Position numbers and translations under genes: made by a program. From Dechloromonas sp. HYN0024 (GTDB taxonomy: Bacteria > Pseudomonadota > Gammaproteobacteria > Burkholderiales > Rhodocyclaceae): a stretch of DNA of 64,000 nucleotides. Positions 45,468 through 54,300 of the stretch are shown piece by piece. The notes beneath the pieces were generated by a model that did no database searches, was not told the DNA's origin, and worked only from the letters and a program-made list of their open reading frames with translations. Position 1 is the first letter of the stretch. Every line of letters starts with the position of its first letter. Where the stretch lies: assembly GCF_003441615.1 (NCBI RefSeq), contig NZ_CP031842.1:693501-757500 (forward strand), in the 5' to 3' direction.

Positions 45468-46244
45468 TTAGCGAGTCTTGCGCTCTCGCGACTGGCGAGC
45501 GATATAGCGCTCAATAAAGGCCTGACGGGTGCCGGGCAGGCTGACGAATTCGCAGCCCAGGCGCATTTGTTGTTCGCCGTCGGCCATTTCGCTCTTGAGG
45601 ATTTCGCAGACGCGCAGGTTGATCGACAGTACGCTTTCGCCGGGAATTTCCAGGCGGCAATCATGAAACAACTCCCCCAGCGTAAACAATTCGGCGTCCC
45701 GGATCGGGCCGAGCAGGCTTAGGCCACCACCACTCAAATCGAAAACCGGGTAATCGAGAACCATGTTGTGCCCGGATGCCTTGGCAACGGCCAGCTGGCA
45801 GCGCAAGGGCTGTGCTTGCGGTGTTTCGACGCGAAAGAATTCACGTCGCTGCAGGCGCAGGAGGTCGGTCGGAATAGCGCCGCTGAAGGCCGGGTTGCCA
45901 TCGATGGTAGTCGTTGAAAGACCAGAAATGCGAAGCTGGATCTTGATCCGGTCAAGCGGGGCTGACAGGGTGATGCGGGTCGCCTTGAGCGCCGCCTCGT
46001 TGTTTGCCGCGTGGTTGGAACGGTCGAGGATGAGCTGGTTGCCGGCTTCGTCAATGCCGAGCAGGGACGACAGGAAGAACTGTTTGCCTTCGTCAAGATA
46101 AACGGTAATCAGCGTCCGGTTCTTGAGCAGGGCGCGCAGGTGGATGAGGATTTCGGCGCGGTTGTGGAGAAGGTATTTGCCGTAGCTGGCGGGCTGGTCG
46201 ATTTCGAAAACTGGAACCGATACGTCGTTCTGGGCAATAGTCAT
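45468..46244 (-). CDS. ycgR: Flagellar brake protein YcgR (PilZ, c-di-GMP effector)
   Basis: Binds cyclic di-GMP and slows or biases the motor at the FliG/FliM/MotA interface. It is 258 residues: an N-terminal YcgR domain (about 10-120) and a C-terminal PilZ domain with the c-di-GMP signature RxxxR (R134-R138 in QRREFFR) and DxSxxG (D169 to G174 in DLSGGG). The start is ATG 46244 with a weak AGG upstream; the frame continues to 46340 without a better start. It is the last gene of the fliC-flaG-fliD-fliST cluster. The nearest cyclase gene is at 55781-57553. Confidence 0.92.
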   Translation of the reverse strand: MTIAQNDVSVPVFEIDQPASYGKYLLHNRAEILIHLRALLKNRTLITVYLDEGKQFFLSSLLGIDEAGNQLILDRSNHAANNEAALKATRITLSAPLDRIKIQLRISGLSTTTIDGNPAFSGAIPTDLLRLQRREFFRVETPQAQPLRCQLAVAKASGHNMVLDYPVFDLSGGGLSLLGPIRDAELFTLGELFHDCRLEIPGESVLSINLRVCEILKSEMADGEQQMRLGCEFVSLPGTRQAFIERYIARQSRERKTR

Positions 46245-46254
46245 GAAACCTGAA

Positions 46255-46566
46255 TCACGGTGGTGGTTGAGCGGGCGGGCTGCTGAGGGTGTTGGCGCTA
46301 TTATGTTCAAGACGGTAAAGCCAGGCCAGCAGTTCAGCAACTACCCTGTATAACTGGGGTGGGATGCGCTCGTCAATATCCACTTGGGTGAGTAGTGCGA
46401 CGAGTTCGGGGGATTCATGGACATATATGCCATGTTCCCTGGCGCGGGCAATGATCTGCTCGGCGATCAGCCCCTTGCCCTTGGCCACGACGCGCGGAGC
46501 GGCATCGGTCTGGCCGTAGGCCAGAGCGACTGCCTCGCGGGTGGCGTCACTACCCGGCTTGGCCAT
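46255..46566 (-). CDS. fhlB: FlhB C-terminal-domain homologue FhlB
   Basis: It is 103 residues covering only the post-cleavage cytoplasmic half of FlhB (AVALAYGQTDAAPRVVAKGKGLIAE, then VDIDERIPPQLYRVVAELLAWLYRLE). It has no membrane helices and no NPTH autocleavage motif, because it starts just after that point. It overlaps the preceding fliK-like gene by 17 bases. Similar stand-alone proteins (B. subtilis YlqH) can partly replace the FlhB C-domain in the export switch. That a FlhB-C module and a FliK-like protein are cotranscribed suggests that they interact. Confidence 0.9.
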   Translation of the reverse strand: MAKPGSDATREAVALAYGQTDAAPRVVAKGKGLIAEQIIARAREHGIYVHESPELVALLTQVDIDERIPPQLYRVVAELLAWLYRLEHNSANTLSSPPAQPPP

Positions 46567-47908
46567 GATCGACGCAGATTTGGGTCAGGTTCAGTCCGGC
46601 GGCTGTCAGTTGCTCGCGTAGCGCCTGGGCACCGTCTCGCAACTTGGCCTCACTGGCTGGCATTTCTGCGCTGACTGAAATGCTGACAGCGCCGCCTGCC
46701 CCCAGGCGCAGCGCGACATCGATGCCGCCGAGTGCGGGTAGGTCGAGTTTGAGGCGGGTCAGCCACTGGCTATCGGGTTCGCCATCCGGTGAGGGTCGGG
46801 ATTCAGGATCGCCGGAAATTTCCCACCACATCGGCTGTCCTGGCCAGACCTGGCCTTGCCAGACAAAATTCTGCGTCGCCAGACCATTGAGCTGTTGCTG
46901 GACGAGCGCCACCAGTTCGCGGGGAACCGGATTTTCGCTGGCCGCGGCCGGAATGTTTGTCGCCACTGCGCCATGGGGGGCGCCGTTTCGGTCGGGCAAT
47001 CCCTGCGTAAGTGTTTCGCCGTATTTTTGATTGACTGGCACGGCCATGTTGAGGCCGGATGACTTATCCGGCAACTGCGTGCCGGGTGTCTCGAGATCAG
47101 CCGTGGTGCCTGGCGTGGCAGCTGGTGTCGCGGGCATCGCCGGTGATGACAGGGTGGCTGAAATCGCCGACGCTGCCGGGGCCACGAGATTACCCGGCAG
47201 GGGGCTGGCCGCGATAGCATCAGGCGGGCTGGCGACCGGTGAGGCAAGCGGAAAGCTGGCGCTGCGATTGACGAAAGCCGGGGCATTTTGCGGTGCTGGC
47301 GAGAGTTTTCCCTGTGGCTGTTGCAGCAATGCCGCCGTCGGCAATTGTCCAGTGACCCAGCGCGCCTGGTGGGCTTCGTAGAACATGCCGCTCTGCGTGA
47401 GTGCCTGCTTTAATACCGGGGCGAGATCGGCGGCGTTTTTTGGCATCGTCTCGACCAGTGGCTGGCTACGATTCAGTGGGGCTGGCGGGGCCTGCTTGCC
47501 TTCGCCTTCGAGGGGCGTCAATAAATTGCCGATGACCTTGCCGGCGTTGCTCAGCGAGGTGCTTACCGATTCCTGCGGCGGGGCCGCGTTGTTGCCGGCT
47601 GAGCGATTGGCCACGAAGGCCAGGGTCAGCTTGCCGTCGCTCTCGGTGACTTCAAGTTCGAGGACATCGCCGGGTTTGGCCGAAAACGGCAGGGCGAGCG
47701 TTATGTCGCGCTGGGAGACCAAGGCGCGGTAGGTGCCATTCGGCATCATCGCCTGAATTTCGGCCATGATGCGCTGGCCGGGGACGAGATTGCTCAGGAC
47801 ATCGGCAATGCGCTGGGCTGTGGCAACGGGTTGCGCCTGAGCGTTGGTGACCGATTGCAGGTCCGGCATGACCAGACGCAGACTGCTGGCGACGTCCGGC
47901 GGGATCAT
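46550..47908 (-). CDS. Second FliK-like hook-length control domain protein
   Basis: It is 452 residues. The N-terminal domain (about 25-110; VPGQRIMAEIQAMMPNGTYRALV) is conserved-looking and unlike fliK at 35743-37038. The middle is Pro/Ala low complexity (about 110-310). The C-terminal Flg_hook-type domain (about 330-450; WQGQVWPGQPMWWEISG, LKLDLPALGGIDVALRLG, LREQLTAAGLNLTQICVDHG) is recognisable. It overlaps fliT by 4 bases and fhlB by 17. The layout matches the ylqG-ylqH pair of B. subtilis. Function is unproven; possibilities are a second ruler or a regulator of late export. Confidence 0.85.
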   Translation of the reverse strand: MIPPDVASSLRLVMPDLQSVTNAQAQPVATAQRIADVLSNLVPGQRIMAEIQAMMPNGTYRALVSQRDITLALPFSAKPGDVLELEVTESDGKLTLAFVANRSAGNNAAPPQESVSTSLSNAGKVIGNLLTPLEGEGKQAPPAPLNRSQPLVETMPKNAADLAPVLKQALTQSGMFYEAHQARWVTGQLPTAALLQQPQGKLSPAPQNAPAFVNRSASFPLASPVASPPDAIAASPLPGNLVAPAASAISATLSSPAMPATPAATPGTTADLETPGTQLPDKSSGLNMAVPVNQKYGETLTQGLPDRNGAPHGAVATNIPAAASENPVPRELVALVQQQLNGLATQNFVWQGQVWPGQPMWWEISGDPESRPSPDGEPDSQWLTRLKLDLPALGGIDVALRLGAGGAVSISVSAEMPASEAKLRDGAQALREQLTAAGLNLTQICVDHGQAG

Positions 47909-48243
47909 GGGGTGGCCGGTGGATCGATCGCTTTGGCAAAGGCGTGGACCAGACCGGAAATCTGATCTTTGCGTTCCGAGCAGACGGCCACGGCATCATG
48001 CAGGAGTAGCAGGACGCCCCTGACCTGTGCGGCACGCTCAGCCTTGGTCAGATCATGCGGTGGCGGTGCACAGAGAATATCCATGGTGTGCAGCAGATCG
48101 TGATGCAGACCATCGACTTTTTCCCATTCACCCTTTTCAGCAACCTCCAGCAAGGTTTGCAGGCCCCTGGAGAGCCGCAGAAGGATATCTTCCGGGCTAG
48201 GGTTGCTGTTCAGGATTCTGCCTCCCGGGGGTGCCGATTTCAC
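47905..48243 (-). CDS. fliT: FliT-like flagellar chaperone
   Basis: It is 112 residues, helical, with a pattern compatible with FliT (DILLRLSRGLQTLLEVAEKGEWEKVDGLHHD) and located directly after fliS, where fliT belongs. FliT escorts the filament cap FliD and in enterics also modulates FlhDC. The start is uncertain: GTG 48243 makes it overlap fliS by 47 bases and has no clear ribosome site. Identification rests largely on context. Confidence 0.72.
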   Translation of the reverse strand: MKSAPPGGRILNSNPSPEDILLRLSRGLQTLLEVAEKGEWEKVDGLHHDLLHTMDILCAPPPHDLTKAERAAQVRGVLLLLHDAVAVCSERKDQISGLVHAFAKAIDPPATP

Positions 48244-48607
48244 GCCAGGCGGAGGCTATCTCGCCAAGCAAACCCTGAACTTCGCGAATGGCCGCTGCAT
48301 CCTTGTGGACATTGGCATACACCAGACGCGACACCATGTATTCGTAAAGCGCCTTGAGATTCTGTGCCAGATCGCCACCCTGCTCGGTATCCAAGCTGGC
48401 CGAGAGGCCGCTCAGGATGATGTCGATGGCTTTCATCAGGGCGTCGGATTTTCCCTTGTAATCGTTGGCAGCCAAAAGCACCAGGGCTTGCTGCATCGCA
48501 CTTTCAGCACCATCGAACAGCAGCACAATCAGGCGATGCGGGTCGGCACCACGGATATCGGATTCGATACTGATTTGTTGATAGGAGGCGATGGGGTTTG
48601 AAAACAT
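48197..48607 (-). CDS. fliS: Flagellin chaperone FliS
   Basis: Binds the C-terminal helix of flagellin and stops premature polymerisation before export. It is 136 residues with the FliS hallmarks ADPHRLIVLLFDGAESAMQQA (about 21-41) and LYEYMVSRLVYANVHKDAAAI (about 88-108). It follows fliD by 70 bp. Confidence 0.95.
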   Translation of the reverse strand: MFSNPIASYQQISIESDIRGADPHRLIVLLFDGAESAMQQALVLLAANDYKGKSDALMKAIDIILSGLSASLDTEQGGDLAQNLKALYEYMVSRLVYANVHKDAAAIREVQGLLGEIASAWREIGTPGRQNPEQQP

Positions 48608-48677
48608 GAATTGACGATCTGGACAAAAGTGCGATTATCTTAGCAAGGACAGGGCAAACGAGCGCCATTCTCCTGTT

Positions 48678-50018
48678 TCATTTCTGGAGTTGCGCGATTT
48701 GCTGACTGAGGTAGCTACTTGTGGTTTGCATGGAGCTAACCATCTTATCGAGCGCAGTAAATTGAGCACGGTAGCGCTTCTCGACTAGGCTGACCCGGAG
48801 TTCCAATGTGGCTTGACTGTCCTTGTAACGATTAACAGTAGTGTTGAGGCCACTGATTCGACTTGCCACAGAACCGTTGCCGCTCAGTATGCCTGTTACA
48901 GCCGTACTGTACGATTTGCCATAGGCATTGAGCACTTTGACGACATCGGTGGCTGATGTGCTGATTGCTGAACTTAGTGCGGCGGTATCGAGTTTTAGCT
49001 GCCCATTTGTCTGGACGCTGACACCGATTGATGAAAGCGTTTTCAAGGTGGCGCTGCTAAGTTCTGTTGGAACAGTTGTTCTGGCGCTACTCAATGTGTT
49101 GAGCAGCGAACGAACCGTGCCGTCGCCATTGAAGGCTTGGGCGGTTTTGGTGGTCGCGTCGTAGTTGCTATTGTTTTTTATCAGCGTAACCACCGCGTTA
49201 TAGCTATCGACAAAAGCTTGCGCCGCTGCAGTAATCTTGGTGCTGTCATTTTGCACGGTGACGTTTGATGTCCCCAATTTCACAGCGGTCAAGGTCAGTC
49301 CAGCGATGTTCGAAAATGTATTGGTGCTTGAGTTGACTTCGATGCCGTCGATCTTGATCTTGGCATCCAGTGCGTCCTTGCGATTCAATCCAGCCGTAGC
49401 TGTGTCGAAGGTTGCCAGTGAGTCTTGTCCGCCCGATGCGGCGACTGTTGAAACTAACGAAAACCCTTTGCCAGTGCCCGATTTGTCACCGGTCATTACC
49501 ATACGTTGCTTGCCCGTTGAGTCGGTAATTACGGTTGCTGTCACGCCGATTTGTGCGGCGTTGATGGCGGAGCTCACGTTTTCTAACGTCGCCCCTGCGC
49601 TGATGCTAATGGGCGTGGCAGCGACTCCGGCAACTGTGAAAGTTAGATCGCCAGCGGAGAAAGTAGTGCCTGCAGCATATGCGGTGGTGAAACTTTTTTG
49701 CGCGCTAGCCAGTTGCGTCACTTCCAGGCCATAACTGCCGACTGCTGCGGTGTATGAAGCACTTGCGCCGAGTACTGTCGTGTCGCTGGATGTTGCGCTC
49801 AGGGCCGAAAGTTTGGAAGGAAACTGTAGCGTATCGGCGGCTGAATTTAGCGCATCAAGCTTGGACTTTAGTGTGCCGTAGAGGGAAATTTGGCTATTGG
49901 CCGCCGAGATCTTGGTATCCAGCGCCCTGATGGGGGCTCGCTCGGCAGTAATGATGCTGCTTAGCATGGATTGCAAATCCACGCCGGTGCCTATGCCCAG
50001 AGAGCTGGTGGTTGCCAT
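48678..50018 (-). CDS. fliD: Filament cap protein FliD (HAP2)
   Basis: Caps the filament and folds incoming flagellin. It is 446 residues: N-terminal motif GIGTGVDLQSMLSSIITAE, a Thr/Ser/Ala-rich exposed centre, and C-terminal helix QFTALDKMVSSMQTTSSYLS. The centre (about 90-330) has fewer G/C-ending codons and more A/T than the neighbouring export genes, as common for surface-exposed flagellar proteins. GAGGGA lies upstream of the ATG. Confidence 0.95.
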   Translation of the reverse strand: MATTSSLGIGTGVDLQSMLSSIITAERAPIRALDTKISAANSQISLYGTLKSKLDALNSAADTLQFPSKLSALSATSSDTTVLGASASYTAAVGSYGLEVTQLASAQKSFTTAYAAGTTFSAGDLTFTVAGVAATPISISAGATLENVSSAINAAQIGVTATVITDSTGKQRMVMTGDKSGTGKGFSLVSTVAASGGQDSLATFDTATAGLNRKDALDAKIKIDGIEVNSSTNTFSNIAGLTLTAVKLGTSNVTVQNDSTKITAAAQAFVDSYNAVVTLIKNNSNYDATTKTAQAFNGDGTVRSLLNTLSSARTTVPTELSSATLKTLSSIGVSVQTNGQLKLDTAALSSAISTSATDVVKVLNAYGKSYSTAVTGILSGNGSVASRISGLNTTVNRYKDSQATLELRVSLVEKRYRAQFTALDKMVSSMQTTSSYLSQQIAQLQK

Positions 50019-50036
50019 GGCGATTTCCCTCTATCG

Positions 50037-50408
50037 TTATGCCTTGTCTCTGATCAAAAGACCTTGCAGTTTGTCCAGGGCACGGGCAATTGCCACCGCT
50101 TCTTCTGATGGGAACTGTCGGATGACCTGCTTGGTCTGGATATCCGTGATCTTAACAATTTGGGAGCCCGAAGTGTCGTCAATCGAAAAGCTGAGTTCCG
50201 ATTGTCTCGAGGAAACGAACTCGGCAATTTTTTCTACGGCTTGTTTGACTTCAAGCTTGTCTGGCGTTTTCTCGGCCGCCTGAGGGGGCTTGACCGGTTC
50301 GGCGGCCTTGCTACTTACAACGGCTGGCTGGCGTGTCGCGATAGCGGCGGCCTCTGGCAGGGGCGCGCGTGGTGGTGAATTTACGTTACTAATCAGATCG
50401 GTGGTCAT
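50037..50408 (-). CDS. flaG: Flagellar protein FlaG
   Basis: Small protein linked to filament length in polar flagellates. It is 123 residues: a Pro/Ala-rich N-terminus and the FlaG domain at the end (FSIDDTSGSQIVKITDIQTKQVIRQFPSEEAVAIARAL). AGGAG precedes the ATG. It lies between fliC and fliD, as in Pseudomonas and Vibrio. A terminator-like hairpin separates it from fliC. Confidence 0.93.
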   Translation of the reverse strand: MTTDLISNVNSPPRAPLPEAAAIATRQPAVVSSKAAEPVKPPQAAEKTPDKLEVKQAVEKIAEFVSSRQSELSFSIDDTSGSQIVKITDIQTKQVIRQFPSEEAVAIARALDKLQGLLIRDKA

Positions 50409-50423
50409 TTTCGGCTCCTAACG

Positions 50424-50466
50424 AGAAAGGTGCAGCGGCCTGATAAAGCCACCGCACCTTTTTTCG
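50424..50466 (-). terminator. Hairpin terminator between fliC and flaG
   Basis: AAAGGTGC (50426-50433) pairs with GCACCTTT (50454-50461), and the inner bases GCGGC/GCCACC extend the stem with a mismatch. On the minus strand an A6 run precedes it and only TTT follows. On the plus strand it is followed by TTTTTT. It probably trims the abundant fliC message while allowing partial read-through to flaG-fliD. Confidence 0.7.
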
Positions 50467-50485
50467 AGTTTGAGGCAGCAGCCTA

Positions 50486-51169
50486 TTAACGCAACAGAGT
50501 CAGCACGTTTTGCGGGATTGCGTTGGCTTGGGCAACCATCGCCGTACCTGCTTGCTGGAGAATCTGGAAGCGCGAGAGATTCGAGGTTTCCTGAGCAAAG
50601 TCGGCATCCATGATACGGCTTTGGGCGGCCCGTTGGTTTTCGTAGGAGGCTTGCTTCGCCTGGATGGCAAACTGCGAGTTGTTGATGATCGAACCTTGCT
50701 TGATCCGCTCTGTAGTGAGTGCCGCGAGGTCACTCGATGCGGCTTCGGCACCGGTTACAGCGATAGTCGCACCTGCAGTACCACCGAATTCAGCGATAGC
50801 GTTGGAGGCATCTGTTTGAACCGTTGCGGCTTGAGCTGAGAGCAGGGCACGTTCGGCCGAGGTTGCCGACGCTACACCAACGGCGTTCAATTCAATGATA
50901 CGCGCCATGATGTCGCCGACTACTGCAAGGGCGCCATCGGCAATCTGGGCGGAAGAGATGTCGTCACCCAGTTTGCGGATTTTGACATTCGTAATACGGG
51001 CGGCTGCATCGATCTTGACGCCAGAGGCGAGACCCGAGGCGTCGTCCTTGGCGGAGTTGACGCGCAGACCGGAGGAGAGACGTTCAAGGGCCGAAGCAAG
51101 GCCGAGAGAGTTCTTGGCCAGATTCTTTTGGGCGTTGAGCGAGTAGTTGTTGGTGTTGATTTGTGACAT
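50486..51169 (-). CDS. fliC: Flagellin, exceptionally short
   Basis: Filament subunit of only 227 residues; most bacterial flagellins exceed 270 and the minimal forms are about 250-280. The D0 and inner D1 helices are present (NNYSLNAQKNLAKNSLGLAS, ERLSSGLRVNSAKDDASGLA; C-terminal SRFQILQQAGTAMVAQANAI, QNVLTLLR). There is no D2/D3, and the D1 hairpin region is reduced to a Gly/Ala/Thr/Ser stretch (about 128-150). Good ribosome site AGGAG; a strong sigma-28 promoter is upstream. It is the only flagellin gene here and is followed by flaG and fliD. The adjacent glycosyltransferase suggests that it is glycosylated, possibly at Ser/Thr residues in 100-155. Confidence 0.93.
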   Translation of the reverse strand: MSQINTNNYSLNAQKNLAKNSLGLASALERLSSGLRVNSAKDDASGLASGVKIDAAARITNVKIRKLGDDISSAQIADGALAVVGDIMARIIELNAVGVASATSAERALLSAQAATVQTDASNAIAEFGGTAGATIAVTGAEAASSDLAALTTERIKQGSIINNSQFAIQAKQASYENQRAAQSRIMDADFAQETSNLSRFQILQQAGTAMVAQANAIPQNVLTLLR

Positions 51170-51259
51170 TTTGATTCTCCTAATCTAGAAAGCACCTAGG
51201 GTGGTTACTGGCGGGTAAGCTTTCTTCCACCCCTACCGTTTTTTCTGCTGACAAGTTTC

Positions 51260-51286
51260 TTTACGGCAAAGGGCGGCGATACTTTA
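51260..51286 (-). promoter_or_regulatory. Sigma-28 (FliA) promoter for fliC
   Basis: Minus strand: TAAAGTAT-N11-GCCGTAAA, close to the FliA consensus (seven of eight at -35; GCCG then AA at -10). The predicted start is near 51253, leaving an untranslated leader of about 84 bases. Confidence 0.88.
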
Positions 51287-51301
51287 GGAAAATTTTCAAG
51301 G

Positions 51302-54300
51302 TCACGCATTTTTTTCTTGCGGCGCGGGGAGGTGGGCGTGCAGCCAGTCTTCCACATGGTTTTCGAGCAGGTAATTGGCATGAACCCAGTCGCGCATGAC
51401 TTTGCCCTCCCGTTCGCGCGCCTCGGCATCGTGAATTCGTGCGCGCAGGGCATCGATCCATGCTTGAGACGTATTGACGACGCGGCAGGCCGGACTATTC
51501 CTGTACGGGTCAATGTCCGTGCAGACGACTGGAAGACCGAGGCTGCCGTATTCGAGCAGGCGCAAATTGCTTTTGCCCTGATTGAAGGGGATTTGAGCCA
51601 GGGGGGCGACTGCGATATCGAGATTGAGCAAGGCCAGAAACTTTGGATATTCGCTAAACGGAACAAGGTCGTGGTATTCAGCGAGGAGAGGCCGGATTTC
51701 ATCCGGGCACATGCCAAAAAATATCCAGTCTGCTTCATCCCGAGTCTGTTCGATGATTTCCTTCAACAGCATTAAATCACCTTGGTGTGTTGAACCTCCA
51801 GCCCATCCGACCCGCGGCTTTTTCCCTGTGCGTTTGAGACTGTCGAGCGGGCGCCAAATATCTTGTTCCAGCCGGTTGGGTACAACCCGTATATCGGGGA
51901 TCAGATGGCGATAGGTTTCCGCCAAAAACTCTGTGGAGACGACCAGTCGGTCACATCGTGCCAGGGCATATTTCAGGCGGGCGCGCGCATTCGGTGGAAT
52001 GTTCTCCCGGAAGGGATTGTTCTTGTCCATATCGCTGATAAGATCATCAAGGGCATAGACGACGAAAGGGCATGTTGGGGCCGAACGCCATTCGTCAAGC
52101 GATTCAAGCGCCATATTGTGAATGTAGTTTTGAACAATGACTGTGCTGGGCGCCAATCGGGCAATTTCAGCCTGCGTGTGATACCTCGGCTTAACCCCCA
52201 GCTTCTGGGGCCACACACATTCGGTTGCTAGTCCGGCCTTGCGCGCCGCCCTCAGGGGTGACCTGATCCGGAAGTCCCCTTGTGCGTTATAGATAGGATG
52301 CGCCAGTATGCGCGGGGTATCGGCTGGAACATATTGCCACTGTGGTCGATATTCAGTTTCCAGGGTAGGGGCAGCGTCGGCGAGCGACAGATTCGGATTC
52401 CAATAAAGGTCGACCATACCTACCTTTCCCCAGCGTTGGCGGAAGGACTTGTTGGCATCGATTTTGGCGATAGCAGACGTCAATCGGAGCATGGTGTCGT
52501 AGGCTGAGGTTTCTCCACCATAGACAATGCTTGCCCGTGGCTGACGAATCAGGCGCAGGTTGCGTTGGCGTAGCTTGAGACCAAGGTCGCAATCGGCGAG
52601 ATGATCGCCAAGGGCGGTTTCATCCATGCCCCCTGCGTCTAGATAGTCCTTTTTGCGGATCAGGAAACAAGTCGACGGCAGGGAACTGGCATCCTGTGCC
52701 AGTTTAAGGCTATCGAGGTAGCCGCTTTCACCGAGCTTGGCAATGCCACATATTGTTGACTCGTTGGTGTTTTTTAAACCAAGGGTATTGTCTGTAGCGA
52801 GAACTTTGGCATCGCCAGGGTTGTGATGCTGCGGGAAAGCCGCAGCGATATCGGCTTGGATGAAGGTATGAACGAGTTCTTCAAGCCAGTTGTCCTGCAC
52901 GATGACGATCTCCTCTCGGACGAGGAGAACCAGATCGTTTTCGGCTGCGGCGATTGCTGCGTTGCAGCGAGCGGCATGGTTGGGGGTGGATTTGTTATTC
53001 ACCCTCCGTACTTTGCAGAATTTTGATTGTGCCTCGGCATCTTTGATCCATTGATCAAGATCAGGATCATTTTCCCCTTCGTCGGTCACGATCTGTATCG
53101 TGAATTCCGGATAGCGCGTGATCTTCTCGATGCTTTCGAAGCAGCGTGATAGTAGTTCGAGTTGTCCTTGCGAGAGGATGGCTATCGTCACCGGAGGTGG
53201 CTGATCGAATAGTCCTCGGGTGTTCCAGCTTTGTGCCGTGGCGTGTACCAGTTCGGCTGCTAAACCTTGATTCTTCTGGTGCTCAATCAAGGTCAGTAGG
53301 CAGGCGTTGGTGTCGCTGGGGAAACTGTCTGGATACGTGATGAGCTGGTCGGGAATGTGTTTGATGCTGGGCCAGCCGAATGCGGCAGCAAGGCGTAACA
53401 GCTGGCTAAACCAAGGGCTGCCACCATATACCCCGCATCCGCCACTCTTGATCCAGGCTTCCTTGCGAACACAAAGCGGCCCGGCCAGGTCCATTCCTTG
53501 TAAATGGGCTGGGTTGGTTCCTGGCTTGAAGCGCGGTGTGTGTCGGTTGCCTGCGCCATCAATGCAATCGTCGTCGACAAAAAGCGCGGCTGCTTCGGGA
53601 AAGAGGGAGGCCTCTTTGGCCAGTCGCCACAGGTACAAGATGTCCAGCTTGGCCCCGGCCGGAATTTCGATAATCCAATTGCATGGACTGACCTCGGCAA
53701 GGCGATCGACAGCATGCTTGAAATCATCGGAGCAGGGGATTGTCTGCCAGCCGACATTGGGCACATCTTCTAGTCCCGCAGGGCCGGGCAAGGTACTTAC
53801 CACGTCAAGGTGCCAGTTTTCATTGACTTGGAGGCCGAGGCTGTCAAGCGTATCGGCGAGTTTGCTCTCTAAACCAGCTGGCAGGCGGATAAAGAAATGA
53901 AATTTTTGCTCGTTGAGCGGACTAATGTGATCCGGAATACTACTTTCAAGAAACGTTATGTCGGTCTCAATGAGTTCGCGCTGCGAAAGCCAGTATTGAT
54001 ATTTCTGGCTGATAAGGCTTGTGGTACTTGAGGCTCCCCAGTCTGTGCTGATTTGATTGGGCCTGGCGATTTGTGAAAAGGCGCCGAGAGACTCGGCCGC
54101 AAGTGCAGCGGAGTTTGCGGGGGGGACATGCAAGAAATTTTCAGGCGTACTTTCAATCGGCTGGAGCAAATTGGAAGTACGGATGGCATGCTCAGGCGGA
54201 TTCTGCTGAAAGGCAGCTGTGCTCAGGATTGTCGTACTGATTCGTTTCAGGGTGTCTTTATTCCAGAGGTAAAGGAGCGCTTCAGTGTCTTCGCAACTGG

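Noticed and set aside
48608..48677. Sigma-54-like element between fliD and fliS on the minus strand
   Set aside because: GG and GC are only 9 bases apart; sigma-54 requires 10.
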